A DNA stretch of 64,000 nucleotides from Hydractinia symbiolongicarpus. Taxonomy: Eukaryota; Cnidaria; Hydrozoa; Anthoathecata; Hydractiniidae. Shown here piece by piece: positions 22,276-35,065 of this stretch. Location of the stretch: assembly GCF_029227915.1 (NCBI RefSeq), contig NC_079884.1, positions 12,152,001 through 12,216,000 on the forward strand, read 5' to 3'. The position numbers were made by a program, and so were the translations under genes. Position 1 is the first letter of the stretch. Every line of letters starts with the position of its first letter. Below the pieces are notes generated by a model that worked only from the letters and a program-made list of their open reading frames with translations, did not search any database and was not told where the DNA came from.

Positions 22276-25036
22276 CGTCATTTTAATGTTGAAGGAAAAA
22301 GTTTAAATCTGGTAGAAATTGTGTTACACATTTATTGTATATATGTATTATATTGTGTTAATGTTTTTATTTAAGAAAATATTGAGTTTTTGCACATGGG
22401 ATAAATAAATTTCACATACTTATTTACGTAAAATTAGATCTTAATTTAACATTTTGTTACAGGTTGAAAACAACTAGAAATACCGATAAAAGTATTTTTT
22501 ATTGTGAGTCCAAATATTTTAGTCAGAAAGCCTTCACGAGATCAAAAACACGTGATTTTTTTTTTGATAAACTTTCGCGTTATCTGAAATCGAAATGTTT
22601 TTGCAAGATAAACTTTCTCGATTTTGCGATTTTTTTAGTTTTTTAATTTCTCACTACAAAAAAAAGTTACGTTGAAGAGGAGCGTGTAGGACAATTTCTT
22701 GTTTTTCTCTCAGACAATATCCTTTACTGTTAATGGAAAAAGGTAAAAATTCATATTGTAATCGCTTTATATTTTACTACATAAATATGTTTCCGAATTT
22801 AAGGAGGAATTTTGGATTCGAAGAAAAAATTGTTATAAAGCACACTTTAGAAAAAAAAAATAATAATGAATGAACTTTCGCAATGGACGAGGTAAAAATT
22901 TTCTATTGAATAAACTTTCACGAAAGAACAAAGTTTTGCGAAAAAAGCGAGTTTTTTTTGCGAAAATTTCTCTCATCAATGTAATTTCCTGTTACTGATA
23001 AATTGTCAACATATGTTGTTCTACACGCTTTTAAAAGCAGCTTTATCTCGGCCTTAGTCGCCTGGGTTCAAAATTGTGATTTCAGCTCCGACGTAAATGC
23101 AAGGGTGATGTTTAAATTTTACAAGCATTTGCGTTTCAACTTTCCTTTTTTGCTCTTTATTGTTGTTATTAGAAAAACGACCTTCGTTCTTTTAAAGAAT
23201 GTTATGTAGGTTGCTTGTTTGATCATCCAGATTGTGGCCTTGATTGGTTAACTTTTTAGTTTTAAGCACAGCAATTTACTTTGCAAAAAAATCGGTAAAA
23301 AATGACCAAATTTTAACTCGCATACCCAGGCTACGGAATTTTTAAGCATCTTTTTTATGTATGTTTTTTCTTGTGTTACAAGTGTTCTAATGAGTTCAGA
23401 GCATTGGATAGTTCATATTTGATAAAGAAAGGGAGACCACACGCTTCAACAGCACAACGATCATTAATTCCTGTTTCACAAAAATCCAAGTATAAACAAG
23501 CTCCAAAATGGCTATAATCTTGTAATTTTTGATTCCCAGATACCTCGGCCGTCCCGAGGTGCATTGCGAAAACGGGAAATTCAAAATGTTGTCGCTATTA
23601 ATGAAAAGGTCTATAAGCCTTCTATTGGAAAATATCATCTGTGGCAAGATTCACTTAATTGTGACAAACTTTAAATCTTTAATATGTATGCGTGTTTTCT
23701 TGTAGACGTTTTTCAAAATAAGCAAATCATCAGTCATTAAAAGCAAGCAAGTCATTAAAAATTGTTGTCGAAGCCTAAAAAAATATCAGTGATCAAAGTT
23801 ACAAAATAAAATGAAATTTCCTAGGTATAGGTATAAACATGCGCTAACCGTTTTGAAAGACTGAATCGAATGCAAGCAATTTTATGACCCAAAATTAAAT
23901 TCCAGGAATTTGCGCTAAACTGGCTAACATTTATTACGCGAAATATATAAAAAAGCCTGATTGCTGGAATCTTGTATTGGTGACGATATTCTCTGTTATA
24001 TGGGAAGAAATAACCTCGTCCCCAGGACTTGGACGGAACCTAATTTAAAAAAACCTTATGCCTTAGGGGTGAAGTTTTCGCCTTTTTGACCTCGATGCGG
24101 GAGGTAAAATTACCCGTCAAGTAAGCGCTAGCGGCCCTGGCATAGTCAAAAACCCTGGGGACGGGGATGTGTGGCAGCAAAGCATTAAGGAGCGATATTC
24201 CTGTAGGTTCCCTTTAAAATAGGATTTAAGAAAGAAAAGAAAAGTATATGTGACCTTCTTAAAAGCTTTTCGCGTTCACACTGGAATCTTTAGATTGCTT
24301 TTTAAAAAACTTCATGTGTTTTCAACTATACTCTTCCAACAATTTCGGAACACCCTATAAAATTACAGGATGTCGATTTGGATAAAAGAGTTGATAGAGG
24401 AGCAAGTTATGGGCTCAAAATATTGGGTGAACATGTTTTATGGACAATAGAAGTCACTTGAGTGGATTGGAAAGATAGTTATTTGCAATGCTGATGCAAG
24501 AAATGAAATAAAAAATAAATGTGTAAAGGGGGTCCTAACACGAATATGGTATATTTATGTCTTCAGAGGATATTGCTTTATTAAAAGTCTTTTGTGATTT
24601 CCAGAAGATCTTTTTAATTCTTTCAGGGAGAGTTTCAGTAGATTCACCGTAGTTACTTCTTAGGTGGTGCGTAAGTCAAAAACTTAATAGGCCTCCCAAC
24701 CAAGGGAGGAACAAACTAGTCCGGGGATTGTTGCCTGATGTCAAAGCAAGCCGCTAAGTCTAACTTCGCCACCGGCCCCGATGTCAAAAGAGCAAGAACC
24801 CCTGGGGACAAATAGGGAGTAGGGAAAGGTAACTAAATTTTAGAAAAAACTGGAAACTAAGTGTCTTTTGGAGAAATCACAACAACAACAAATATGGCAG
24901 CCCCGGCGTGGGGTTCATGTGCTTTTTTGAAAATGCTAAGGTGTTCTTCTTAACATTATTCGTAAGTTAATAAAATTTGCTTATAAATTGTTATGAGCGT
25001 TGCGCTTCTAATAATGATTTACATCATTATTAAAAT
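22276..25036. other. Intergenic, repeat-rich, no gene seen
   Basis: This stretch holds the 3' end of the sororin-like gene, AT-rich sequence with many TTCGCGAAA-like strings (about 22545-22980), and a two-ended copy of the GTCCCCAGG inverted-repeat family (24012-24168). A degenerate relative lies at about 24711-24810. No reading frame here is convincing. Confidence 0.5.
24012..24168. mobile_element. GTCCCCAGG inverted-repeat element (long subtype)
   Basis: It starts AACCTCGTCCCCAGGACTT and ends AACCCTGGGGACGGGG. The internal segment with GTCAAGTAAGCGCTAGCGGC is shared almost base for base with 32109-32222, showing that the two are copies of one element. Confidence 0.7.
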
Positions 25037-25040
25037 TGAA

Positions 25041-26090
25041 GAAGAACTACTTTGTTCATCACTAACATACTGCCTGGCAGTGGTGAGCGGGTTCAATCCG
25101 AGGTCCCCAGAACTGGGAGCCGCAGACGAACCCACTACGCTACGTGTGGCAATATGTTAGTGATAAACTCATATAGTTTATCCGGATGGTGTGTATACCT
25201 AGGTGAATATTTATCATACACATTGATATTTCATTCTCAACAGAGAATGCTTCACCCCTAATCAGACCTTTGATCATGACAGGCGGGTATAATGTGTGTA
25301 AGTCATATTGAAGAAGAACTACTTCTTCAACAATAACATACTGCCTGGCAGTGACCGAGATTCGATCCGCGGTCCCCCCAGGACTGGGAGCCACAGACGA
25401 ACCCACTACACTACGTGTGGCAATATGTTAGTGATTAACTCAAATAGTTTATCCGGATGGTGTGTATACATGTGAATATTTATCATAGCACATCGATATT
25501 TCATTCTCAACAGAGAATGCTTCACCCCTAATCGGACCTTTGATCATGACAGGCGGGTATAATGTGTGTAAGTCATATTGAAGAAGAACTACTTCTTCAA
25601 CAATAACATACTGCCTGGCAGTGACCGAGATTCGATCCGCGGTCCCCCCAGGACTGGGAGCCACAGACGAACCCACTACACTACGTGTGGCAATATGTTA
25701 GTGATTAACTCAGATAGTTTATCCGGATGGTGTGTATACATGTGAATATTTATCATAGCACATCGATATTTCATTCTCAACAGAGAATGCTTCACCCCTA
25801 ATCGGACCTTTGATCATGACAGGCGGGTATAATGTGTGTAAGTCATATTGAAGAAGAACTACTTTGTTCATCACAAACATACTGCCTGGCAGTGAGCGGG
25901 ATTTGATCCGCGGTATCCAGAGCTTGGAGCCACAGACAAACCCAATACACTACATGCAGCATTATGTTAGTGATAAACTCAGATAGTTTATCCGGAGGGT
26001 GTGTATACATAGGTGAATATTTATCATAGCACATCCGTATTTCATTGTTATCAGAGAATGCTTTACCCTGATCAGACCTGTAAACAACGT
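25041..26090 (-). repeat. About 270-bp tandem array of a tRNA-like SINE, about 3.8 units
   Basis: GAAGAACTAC marks unit starts at 25041, 25313, 25583 and 25853 (272, 270 and 270 bp). On the minus strand each unit has an A-box-like TAGTGTAGTGG, a B-box-like GGATCGAATCTC and a hairpin CATTCTC-TGTT-GAGAATG. Units 2 and 3 are nearly identical; units 1 and 4 are more diverged. The short frames within it repeat the same peptide and are by-products of the repeat. Confidence 0.85.
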
Positions 26091-26200
26091 TTGAATTGCA
26101 CTGGAGCAATTTTTTATTGCATCCACTTTCCAGGCTTTACAAATATGTTTATAAATATTTCCTCTTTTCTATTTATACTGAATAATATTACCAATTGTGT

Positions 26201-26840
26201 AGGATTTGAAATCTGACACGAGTCCGCGAGTCCGACTCGCGCTGAGACTCACATAAGTCATGGTGACGCAAGTCCACTTGGACTTGCACTAAAAGTTTAG
26301 AAAATGAAATTTAGATTTATTTAAGCATATTTTAATGTGCATTATTTTTAGTTACCTTTTGGTTAGTTTCGTTTTATATTATAACCAATGAAACGATAGT
26401 AAAGAGCTTTTATTTAAACTTAATAACCAAGCATAGTAATTAATGTCCCATCCACCATTTTTCACAATATGCCAACATCGCTATGTTTTGCTGCCCTACG
26501 ACAGTCAGACTTACCAAGTTAAATCCTGTGATGAAATCAGCGTATTACCCCGGGGTTGTGTGAAAATTTTTTTTAACTTTCAGGGGAAAAACCTAACGCA
26601 CTTTCAAAAGAAACAAGTATTAGGTTTTTTAATAGTAAACTTTGTTCAGATTATATTATTTTAAAAATGCGATTCAATTCATGTCATTTGTTTTAAGCAT
26701 AAATTAAAATAATAAAAAAAATAATTAGACTCGCGTAAATTATTTTTAGGCGAGCCTTTTTAGACTCGGCAGACGCACGCAGCGTAATTGATGCGAGTTT
26801 ATTAAGACTAGCCTGAACTAGGGTTGGATTTCAAGCCCTG
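26201..26840. mobile_element. hAT-like MITE with TTGTGT target duplication
   Basis: The ends AGGATTTGAAATC and, inverted, CAGGGCTTGAAATCC form the TIR. TTGTGT occurs directly on both sides (26195-26200 and 26841-26846), consistent with a hAT-type duplication that has lost a base or two. The interior has ACTCGCG/CGAGTCC-rich sub-repeats and a 73-codon frame (26443-26664) that I do not recognise. Confidence 0.6.
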
Positions 26841-26948
26841 TTGTGTAAATTTTTCTGTTCCGTCAATTTAACCTGGTATTCCACAACAAAGTTAAGGGAC
26901 ACAGGCTATTGCACAAACTAAAAAACATTATGAACAGCATTCTTCAAC

Positions 26949-27701
26949 TTAACTCTATTCAGTCTGGGGTTTTTTGAACATCTATGACCGGAGGCGAAAT
27001 CCGCCCCCCCCCCCCTTAATAACTTTTCATAGGGTTGTTTAAATTGAATCAAACTTAGCACACTTATAGTACATCATAAAAAGAACAAAATGGCAGCAAT
27101 AAATTTTTGCTTGCGTCAGCACATTTTCTGTGTTGTCATTAGAAGCTTGAAATTTGTTAAAAATGCCACTATCTGCTTAAAATTTAATTACGTTAGTTCC
27201 AGAGCGAATTTTTGCATTCTGTTTGAAGTTTCTGAAAGCTAAATAAAAGTTATTTAACATATTTTCCGGTTTTTACAAGGATCGCATAAAAAATTGCCAA
27301 AAATTCCCGAAAATCCGGGTTTTTCCGATTTTCGAGTAAAATCCTACAAAATTGGAAAATCGGGTTAATCACGTGTCCAAATTATGCTAAATAATTCTTC
27401 TTAATAAAACAAAGTTGTGTTGCAAGTTTCAAGTTCTAAGGATAATCCTAACAGGAGTTATTAAATTTTCCCAATTATAAAAATTTCATAGAGATATTTA
27501 GGGGTAGTTTCGAGTAATGGCCAATATCAAAACCTCTGAAAGGTATGGGACCTAAAAATTTGGCATGTAAGTGTCTAATAGATAAATATTTAAACTCAGT
27601 AAGTTTCATAGCCATTTAACATAGCAATAAGGAGTTATTAAAAAAATCCGTCAGGGGGAGCGGAATCCTCCCCCCCTCACCCCCGGACCGAATAGGGTTA
27701 T
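26949..27701 (+). mobile_element. piggyBac-like MITE, copy 2
   Basis: The left end is TTAACTCTATTCAGTCTGGG and the right end is CCCCGGACCGAATAGGGTTA (inverse TAACCCTATTCGGTCCGGGG). TTAA is present at the left; the right has decayed to TTAT. C-runs follow both ends (subterminal inverted repeats). It is inverted relative to copy 1 at 4355-5075. Confidence 0.62.
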
Positions 27702-28065
27702 AGGTGCGTAATCACCTTGTTGGCAAATTTTTGTGCCTATTTTATTGTAAAACTGAAACAAAATTTTCAGGAAAGTCATAACTCGTCCAAGAAAAATTTA
27801 GAAAGACATGAAAAGTATCACAGATTTTTATATTTTATTGCCAGCTTAAAAAAAATCTTATACCCACCCCCTTCTTAACAGCCTAAAGTTGTTAGATAAT
27901 ATAAAAGTAGTGTACCAATAACTTCCAAAATTTTTGCAAGAAGCCAGTTTAAAAAAAAATTAGAAGTACTTAAAATTTCAGGTTTGATATTTGCAGTAAA
28001 ATTTGTTCCTTCAAGGTAGATAATATTTATATTTATAAACGTTTCAGAAAAGCAAAAATATAGAA

Positions 28066-30538
28066 ATGAATGCCAAAAGGGATGTAGATGTTGATGAAAT
28101 ATACTTGATGAATTGGTTTGTAACTGTTTATAACTGTTTATTTTATGAAATTGTCTAACGTCTGTGTAAAGTAATCTAATTTATCTGAACTTTAAAAAAT
28201 ATGGTATTTTGTCCTCTGTTAATACTCTTACAGCTAGTATATACTTACGGTTATTAGTTTGTAAAAAAAATTTGCTTATAAAGATATTGTCATTAACTCA
28301 AATGGATGGTTGTTAAATTTTTGTTTCGAATTACCTTGTTGTATGTCTGTGAATATTATTTTTTATTTTGTTTAGCCAACTTGACAAAGCTCCTGATATG
28401 AGTAAATTCAAAAATCTGAGACGACTCTACCTCAACAAAAATAAAGTAAGTTGTTTTGGGTGTGGGAATATTTTAGTCTAAGTTTCCAACCCTTTTTTGG
28501 TGCAATATTAAGGGTGCCGAATTTATGGGTTTCAGATTCAATCAATGTGCATGCTTGATTATTCTAAGTGAAGATTAGTACTCTGAGAGCCTGTGGGTTT
28601 GATTACAGTCATAACAGACTAACTTTATGCCCAAAAATTATTAAAAAATATTGCTATTATCTAGATGTTTCTAGTCGGGGAAGGACTTCGTCAAAATTTT
28701 ATATTGACCGAATTATATCTTCAAGATAACATGTTAACAACAATCAACAGTGCATTGCAACATCTAACTTGTTTACGGATATTGTTATTACATCATAATC
28801 AACTCACTGCAGTAACTGACGTCATATATGAACTGAGACACATGATGAATTTAAAAGTGCTTAGTAAGCATATTTGATAGTAAAAAATTGATCTAATATA
28901 TAATAGATACAGCAGTGCCTCATTAATCTCCAAAATATATATTTTGTTGTGCAGATTTGTTTGGAAATCCATTGGCTCAGGAATATGATTATCGAGACTA
29001 TATAATTTACTCTGTTAAATCGATGGAACTATTTGATAGAAAAGGTTGGTTTACTTTTTTTGTACTGTTGTTGTGGTAAACACTTGTGCCATGTTGAAAT
29101 TAGTTAACAAATAAGTACATTTAAGATAGAAATGACAAGGCGAAGTAGTTCACCTTGCTTGGCTTAGTAGTATAGCATAGCACATGAAATTTTAAGTGGC
29201 TTTTACACTTTCGAAGTTTTTGAAATGTTGTTGACCTCATCCTCGTCTTTTAAATTTGCATCATTGTTGTTTTCTGATAGATATTTCGCGAAATTAATAT
29301 TTTTTCGCGAAAAACTATGTACCTTTCGTGAAAATAAATCTTAGCGCAAACTTTACTAAACTAAACAGCATTTTTTTTAAATTTAAAATTTTAGCTAAAA
29401 ATGATTAGTTAAAAATCTGGTCTACTATTGGTGTAAAATTCAATGAAGACTTAATCTAAGTAAGATACCTGTAGAAACATTGTTAGTCTGAGTGCCTCTT
29501 TTTTATAGCTATCACTTCAGATGAGCGAGACAAAATTGCAAAAAAATACGATGTTCATGAAAAAAAAATCAAGGATACGATAGCTTTTGGTCGACGAGTT
29601 AAAGGTCCGCCTCCACGCCAACAAGAAATGCTCAGTGGACATCTTGACAACACCTCTGACCAAAAAAACAGTGAGCAAATTTTCCCAATCATTGAGATAA
29701 AAATTAAAAAGAAGATGCTAGAGGCAGAATTTTACTGGCTCACACAATTGGTACTGAGATTAAGTGCAATAAAAAATTATTCGTGTTTATGACACGCAAA
29801 CATTCTGATATTAATATTATTTGCGATATTAACATTTCCCTACGTCATCAGTCCACTTAATCTCTTACACCTAGGATTACTAATACGATTCTTTGTTTTT
29901 TTTACAGAGTATGACATTGAAAGACTCCAGAGGGAGGTAGAAGAAAATAAAGATATTTGTAGCAGGTTGTAATTTAATCTACTTCAATGGCGAAAACGGG
30001 TTGGGTATTTAAAAAACATCAAAATAGGGAGTTTTTTAACGCAGTGTAAGTCCACAACAACATAGAATTCTCCTTACGGGGTTGTACAAATCCATAACGA
30101 AGTAGTGTAGAAGTCTGTAACTTTTCCTCTTTTTAGTCTAAATGATCTGCCTCTTAAGACAATACGTGGTTTTTAAGATATAGGATGCGCTTTATAATAA
30201 ACCTTCGTTTTAAGATCAAGTTTAGGTTTATATGTATATATATATCTTACACCATTTCAGATGTCTGTCATGATTAGCATGATGTTTCTTGAGAAATTGA
30301 TTTATATTAGATTTCCTGGCATTATTTTACTCTTTAAGCAACTTAAGAATGTATATTTGATTATAGCAAAAACTCACTTGAAAATGTGTATGCGGCTGCA
30401 GTTGAAACTCGCGCCAAAAAAAGATCCATCATGCAGTTCAAAACGTTTAGTTGGGTTGACATACTAAAAGACCGCGAAGAAGCATGTGACAAAGGAGTTG
30501 CAACAGACCCGATTATATTTTCAGCGAAATTTAGATGA
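28066..30538 (+). CDS. LRRC72: Leucine-rich repeat protein LRRC72
   Basis: Seven exons join in frame: 28066-28115, 28376-28445, 28665-28863, 28955-29044, 29509-29670, 29908-29965 and 30367-30538. They give 266 residues and a TGA. LRR signatures are visible (LRRLYLNKNK, LTELYLQDN, LRILLLHHNQL, LKVLNLFGNPL), followed by an LRR-cap-like segment (YRDYIIYSVKSMELFDRK) and a basic/coiled C-terminal tail with SIAFG-like TIAFGRRVKG. Order and wording match vertebrate LRRC72, whose length is similar; its function is poorly known. The ATG at 28066 is the first in the exon, but the open frame reaches the AG at 28047 (KSKNIE precedes M), so an upstream coding exon is possible. Polyadenylation signal AATAAA is at 30800-30805. 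The P450 gene converges from the other strand, with stop codons 374 bp apart. Confidence 0.87.
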
Positions 30539-30911
30539 ACTTATTAATAAGATGTAATTTTTCAAAAATTAGCATTTTATTCTGATTCACATGTGACAAA
30601 ATCCAGTACTACGAAACATTACTTCTCAAAAACTTGTTCTAAATTCAATCTGATATACCGGTTTCCAAACATAAAAAAAAACTAGATTAAAAAGTCTAAT
30701 TTTATGTCTAAAGTGTAAGAAGTCCATAATTGTTAAAAATCACGTTTGTGTAAAAAGATTAATATTTATTATTGTTGTTGAAACGATATTTTAGTTGTAA
30801 ATAAATCCTTTCTTTATTGATGTTTTTTTCATATTGCAAAAGAACTGTGTGAACGTTCTTGTAACCGATTGTTCTTTCGTTCATAATTGCAAGCACAAGA
30901 CTAAAACCATG

Positions 30912-33900
30912 TTATGAGGTTAACTTATGAATACGTATTGTTACTGGTGGTGTGGCAGTCACAGTGAGTTGTATTTGTCGTATAAAACACCTTTTATCTT
31001 CGTCTACCGTCAATTTGAAATTCATCAACAGTCTTGCTGCACACGTCAACATTTCATTCATAGCGAATTTTTTCCCAATGCAGCTGTAAGGTCCATATCC
31101 AAAGGCAAGCCAAGAGCCTGCTTTGTTGATGTTCTCTAAGAATATGAATAATCAGACTGACTTACAACCTCGTCCCCAGTGTTGTTAGGTAAAGCAAATG
31201 TACGAAAATGTAGAAGAAAAGGCAGTGGCTTAAAACACCTGAAACGTTGGTTGTTTTTATTTAAACGATAATCGCACTACCTTTTTACCAGCACACAAAA
31301 TATTTCTATCGTCTGAATTAATTTTCGCGCAAATAAATTTTCGCCAATGTTTTCTTTAAGATTTATTTTCCTTTTCTTTATGGCGAAAAGAAATGTTAAC
31401 GAATCAGCTAAGAGAATTTGATATAATAGTTACCGTCCCACTCCTATTTCACCAATTCATGCGGAAAATATTTTCCGAATCGGGTAATTTTAGATTTTCT
31501 TTTTCTCAAGCCAAAATTTTCGCAAATGGGAACGAAAAATCACGAAATTTTGCGAGAATTACTTCAATTAAAGTGAAAAAAATCGAGGAAAATTTTATGA
31601 CGAAATAAAGGACTATTATTACAAAATGGAGCAGCGTTTATAAATGATTTGGGGAGCTACCATAACATCGGGGTAGGTTGATAAGGAAACAGAACAAAGT
31701 GAAGCATTTAATGAGCGGTAGGGCGTAAATACTGGAAGCGAAAACTCTTACCTTTTTCGTCAAATCTTTCTGGTCTAAACTCGTTCGGTTGCGGAAACAA
31801 TTCTTCATTCATATGGAATAAATTAAACACGGTTTTTATCATCTGATTTTTCGGTATGAAATATTCTCCTATCTTACAATCCTTTGTTGCAATTCGGCCA
31901 ACTCGGATTGACGAATTATATACACGGAGCGTTTCTTTAACCACGTTTGTTAAATAGCGCATTGCATTGATGTCTTCTAGTTTAACATCGTCACGTTCTT
32001 CCAATATACTTTTTACTTCTTTGCGGGCTTTTTCTTGAACGTCCGGATACTAGAGAAAAAAGTTGATGGTGAGATAATATAGCCCTCCAGACGTGCTTCG
32101 CGCTACTTCAACTTTGTCTCCAGGGTTTTTTGCTTTTTTGACATCGAGGCGGGCGGCGAAATTATTAGCCGTCAAGTAAGCGCTAGCGGCCATGGCATGG
32201 GCAACAAACCCTGGGGATGAGCATGCATGCTACTTTGTACTTCCTGTTAAAAAATACGCTATTTTGTACCTACCAGAGCGAGTGCGTAAAGAATCCATGT
32301 TAAAGCTGTCGACGTCGTTTCATATCCACCAAGCAAAAATGTAAACAAGTTATCGCGGATGTGTTTGTCGGTAAACACCTGGTCATCAGTTGACGTGTTT
32401 GTATTTTTCATTTGATCGAGAAGCATGCAAGACAAAAAGTCGTCTGGTATGTCTTCGTTATTTGAGATTTTTTCTTTTCGTTCCATTATGATCTGAACAA
32501 AAAAATTACCGCCTTATTTGGAGAAATCAACTGAATTTTAAAACATCTTTATTATAAACGCGATGAGTTGGTTTTTCTGTACAGCGCAGATACAAGTTTT
32601 TCGTGTGGTGAAGTAGTTACACAACTCTCTTTGTTGTTATTTTAAATCAGTAATTGAGCCAAATTCTAAAATTACGAGGTAGGCCAAATAATACAGAGAT
32701 CATCTCCTTTTTGTAGGTCCAATTTTTATTTTGTTATTCTAAGAGCTAAATATTGTTGACCAAGATTCAAAATGTCTGATCGATTGACCTTATTACGCAG
32801 ACATCAAGTTTTTAAAAACAGAAAATGAGAGACCACATTTGTAATAATTGGCAATAAAGTTGTCGGCAACTTTTTTTTAAACTTTACTTGAGCCTAGCAT
32901 GTTATTTGATGCTTGACTTAATTAAGCCTTTTAGTTGTTGTTGTTCATATAACTAAGCTTTCAGTCCAGTACACATGCGCCTTCAATAACATTAAGCCGG
33001 TCACAATTTATTTACTACTTAAGGGAAAAAATGTATCTAGTTTTTCTATGTTTGTGGCTATTATTGTAAAGTTATAAAGAAACAAGCAAGCTTGCATATT
33101 TTTTTATCAATTTATTTTTGTCATACGTTTCCTGCTAAAATTAAGTATTTGCATTCTCTACAAAATTAAATTCCCGCCAAATTTGATTTGATTTGTCAAA
33201 TTAAATTCCACCAATTTAACTACTTTTTGCCACCCATTTTTTTCGCCGATAAATTTCTTACTGCCAAAAAATTTGTTCTTACTAAAATTAATGCTTAAGG
33301 CGAAACTTGGAATTCAAAATTAAATTATAAAAGCCAAAGATGGAGATGGGTACATCCTTGGTACATTGGACCGCACAAGCAGCATTTACCTTGGTTATGA
33401 CTCTTTCCACGTAGGTTATAGCGTCTCTTCTTTCTTGACCTGGACCAAAAGGCGCGTGTTTCAAGAATGGAAATAATCTCAGAAGAAGATGTGTATTGGA
33501 GTTATTGATTAAACTAAGAACCATACTACAAGCCTTAGTGAATTCGTTTTTCGCCAAGACATCACCTGTTGTGTAATTACACAGCCCTTCGCTAACGATT
33601 TCAAATGAGAATAGTTGGAAATATTTCAAGACTTGAATGTTCTCTCCGTCTTTTTTTAACCAGTTCTATAAAACAAGAAGTAGTATCGAATTATGATTTT
33701 TCATTTTCTATATTATCTCCATCCTCCTTTTCTTCTTTGGAAAAGGGTGTTGAGTGGGAGTGTCATCGAATAGGGTGGTTCTACAGTTTTATCTTAGAAG
33801 TCATTAAAAAATATTGGATTAAAAATTATTTAACCTCAATTAAAATTTTAGCGTGTTTATTTGAAGTCGCCATATAACTTCGTAATTTCTCAGGAGTAAA

Positions 33901-34801
33901 CGAGCGACTTAAAATCTTCCGCTGCCATTTGTGCGCTTCTCCGCGTGCGAGAAGTAACCCGTTTTTAATTAACGGGACGGCTTTATCCAAGAGATCTGAA
34001 CGGGCGAATGTTTCTGGATGGGATAGAACATATTTCGGAAATTCAGGATCTAGAAGGACAACTTGCTCAGGAACTAAAAATAAATCAAAAGCAAAATTAT
34101 CACAGTACGTCGATCTTTCGCAGCAAAATTTTTTGAATATTTCACGGCGAAACCTCGGTGTAAAAATTATCAGCAATGTGGCCCGACAAGGTAACTCTTT
34201 ATCTATAGCAACAGTGTTGCAGAGAGGTTGGGGCAGAGGTTTATCGCCAAGACGAAGTTTTAAGAAACATTTGTGTTTTCTAACGGCATTCATTCATTTT
34301 TAAATTCACTCATTCATTTATTCATTTATTCATTCATTCATTCATTTACTCATTCATTTATTTATTCATTCACTCATTTAATCATACATTCACTCATTCA
34401 TTCATTCATTTATTCATTCATTCACTCATTTAATCATACATTCACTCATTCATTTATTCATTCATTTATCCGAATACAATCTTGTCCCCAGAGCTGACAT
34501 CGAAAAAGATATAAGATGTGCTTGCGACGAAGTAGTTAATTAACATATACAAAATATAAAATAGATAAGAAAAGCAATACTTACGTGTCAAATTGTTGAT
34601 GCGAAACAAGCCATCCTGTTTGTAATCTTTGGCAAATTTTTCATACACAAGCAAGTGGTCTGCTTTCCAAAAATATGGATAATGTTTAAAAAATGGCCAT
34701 GACCATGGTTGACGTATATGTTTAAGTTTGTCTGACCACGACTCATACAGCTTATAACCAAGAATGATGGATATGATTGTAGCGAAAGTTATCAGAATCA
34801 T
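30912..34801 (-). CDS. Microsomal cytochrome P450
   Basis: Six exons: 34801-34585, 34073-33835, 33665-33390, 32492-32274, 32049-31752 and 31135-30912. They give 490 residues, the usual P450 length. An N-terminal hydrophobic anchor (MILITFATIISIILGY) and a PW-rich hinge indicate an ER membrane protein. Visible motifs are the C-helix HKWQR, I-helix LLGGYETTSTAL (oxygen activation, A/G-G-x-E-T-T), K-helix ETLR (ExxR), RPERF, and heme loop FGYGPYSCIG with the Cys ligand. It resembles CYP3/CYP4-type enzymes rather than mitochondrial P450s; the substrate cannot be told. The residue before S-C in the heme loop, normally Arg or His, is Tyr. A reverse-strand AATAAA (30770-30765) lies 142 bp past the stop. 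Introns contain short inverted-repeat elements (31165-31183 and 32109-32222) and an (ATTC)n tract. Confidence 0.93.
32109..32222. mobile_element. GTCCCCAGG inverted-repeat element (long subtype) in P450 intron
   Basis: It starts ACTTTGTCTCCAGGG and ends AACCCTGGGGATGAG. It shares GCCGTCAAGTAAGCGCTAGC with 24012-24168. It sits between P450 exons 4 and 5, close to the donor of exon 4. Confidence 0.7.
34288..34470. repeat. (ATTC)n microsatellite
   Basis: About 180 bp of imperfect CATT/CATTT/CACT tetranucleotide-type repeats lie in the first intron of the P450 gene. The 74-residue Ser-Phe-Ile-His frame across it is a by-product of the repeat. Confidence 0.9.
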
Positions 34802-35065
34802 CTAAATATGTTGAAGGAAGAAAACTATCCTATCTATTCAATGACGCTCTTTTTACAATTTTACCAACATGGTACGAGGCTGAAAAAAACATAATATGGT
34901 GTCATAAACATATATGGGTTTTTGGACAGCAGACCCTGCCCCCTTACTTTCGAAACTGTGTCCTAGGTTCAGAAGAGTCTTATAAAGCTGTCAAGTACAT
35001 GCTAATAAGGAAACATCCGCTGTCCTCCAGGTTCGCCAAAATTGTCATCGTTTTAACACAAAAAC

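Noticed and set aside
11865-25700. Possible true tRNA genes at the A/B-box regions (15351-15411 and the 270-bp repeats)
   Set aside because: Acceptor stems do not pair and the sequence runs into SINE bodies; these are tRNA-derived repeats.
25140-26109. Three similar frames encoding the same peptide on the minus strand
   Set aside because: They are the same 270-bp tandem unit read three times, with no protein signature.
34273-34497. Ser-Phe-Ile-His-rich 74-residue frame
   Set aside because: It is a by-product of the (ATTC)n microsatellite in the P450 intron.
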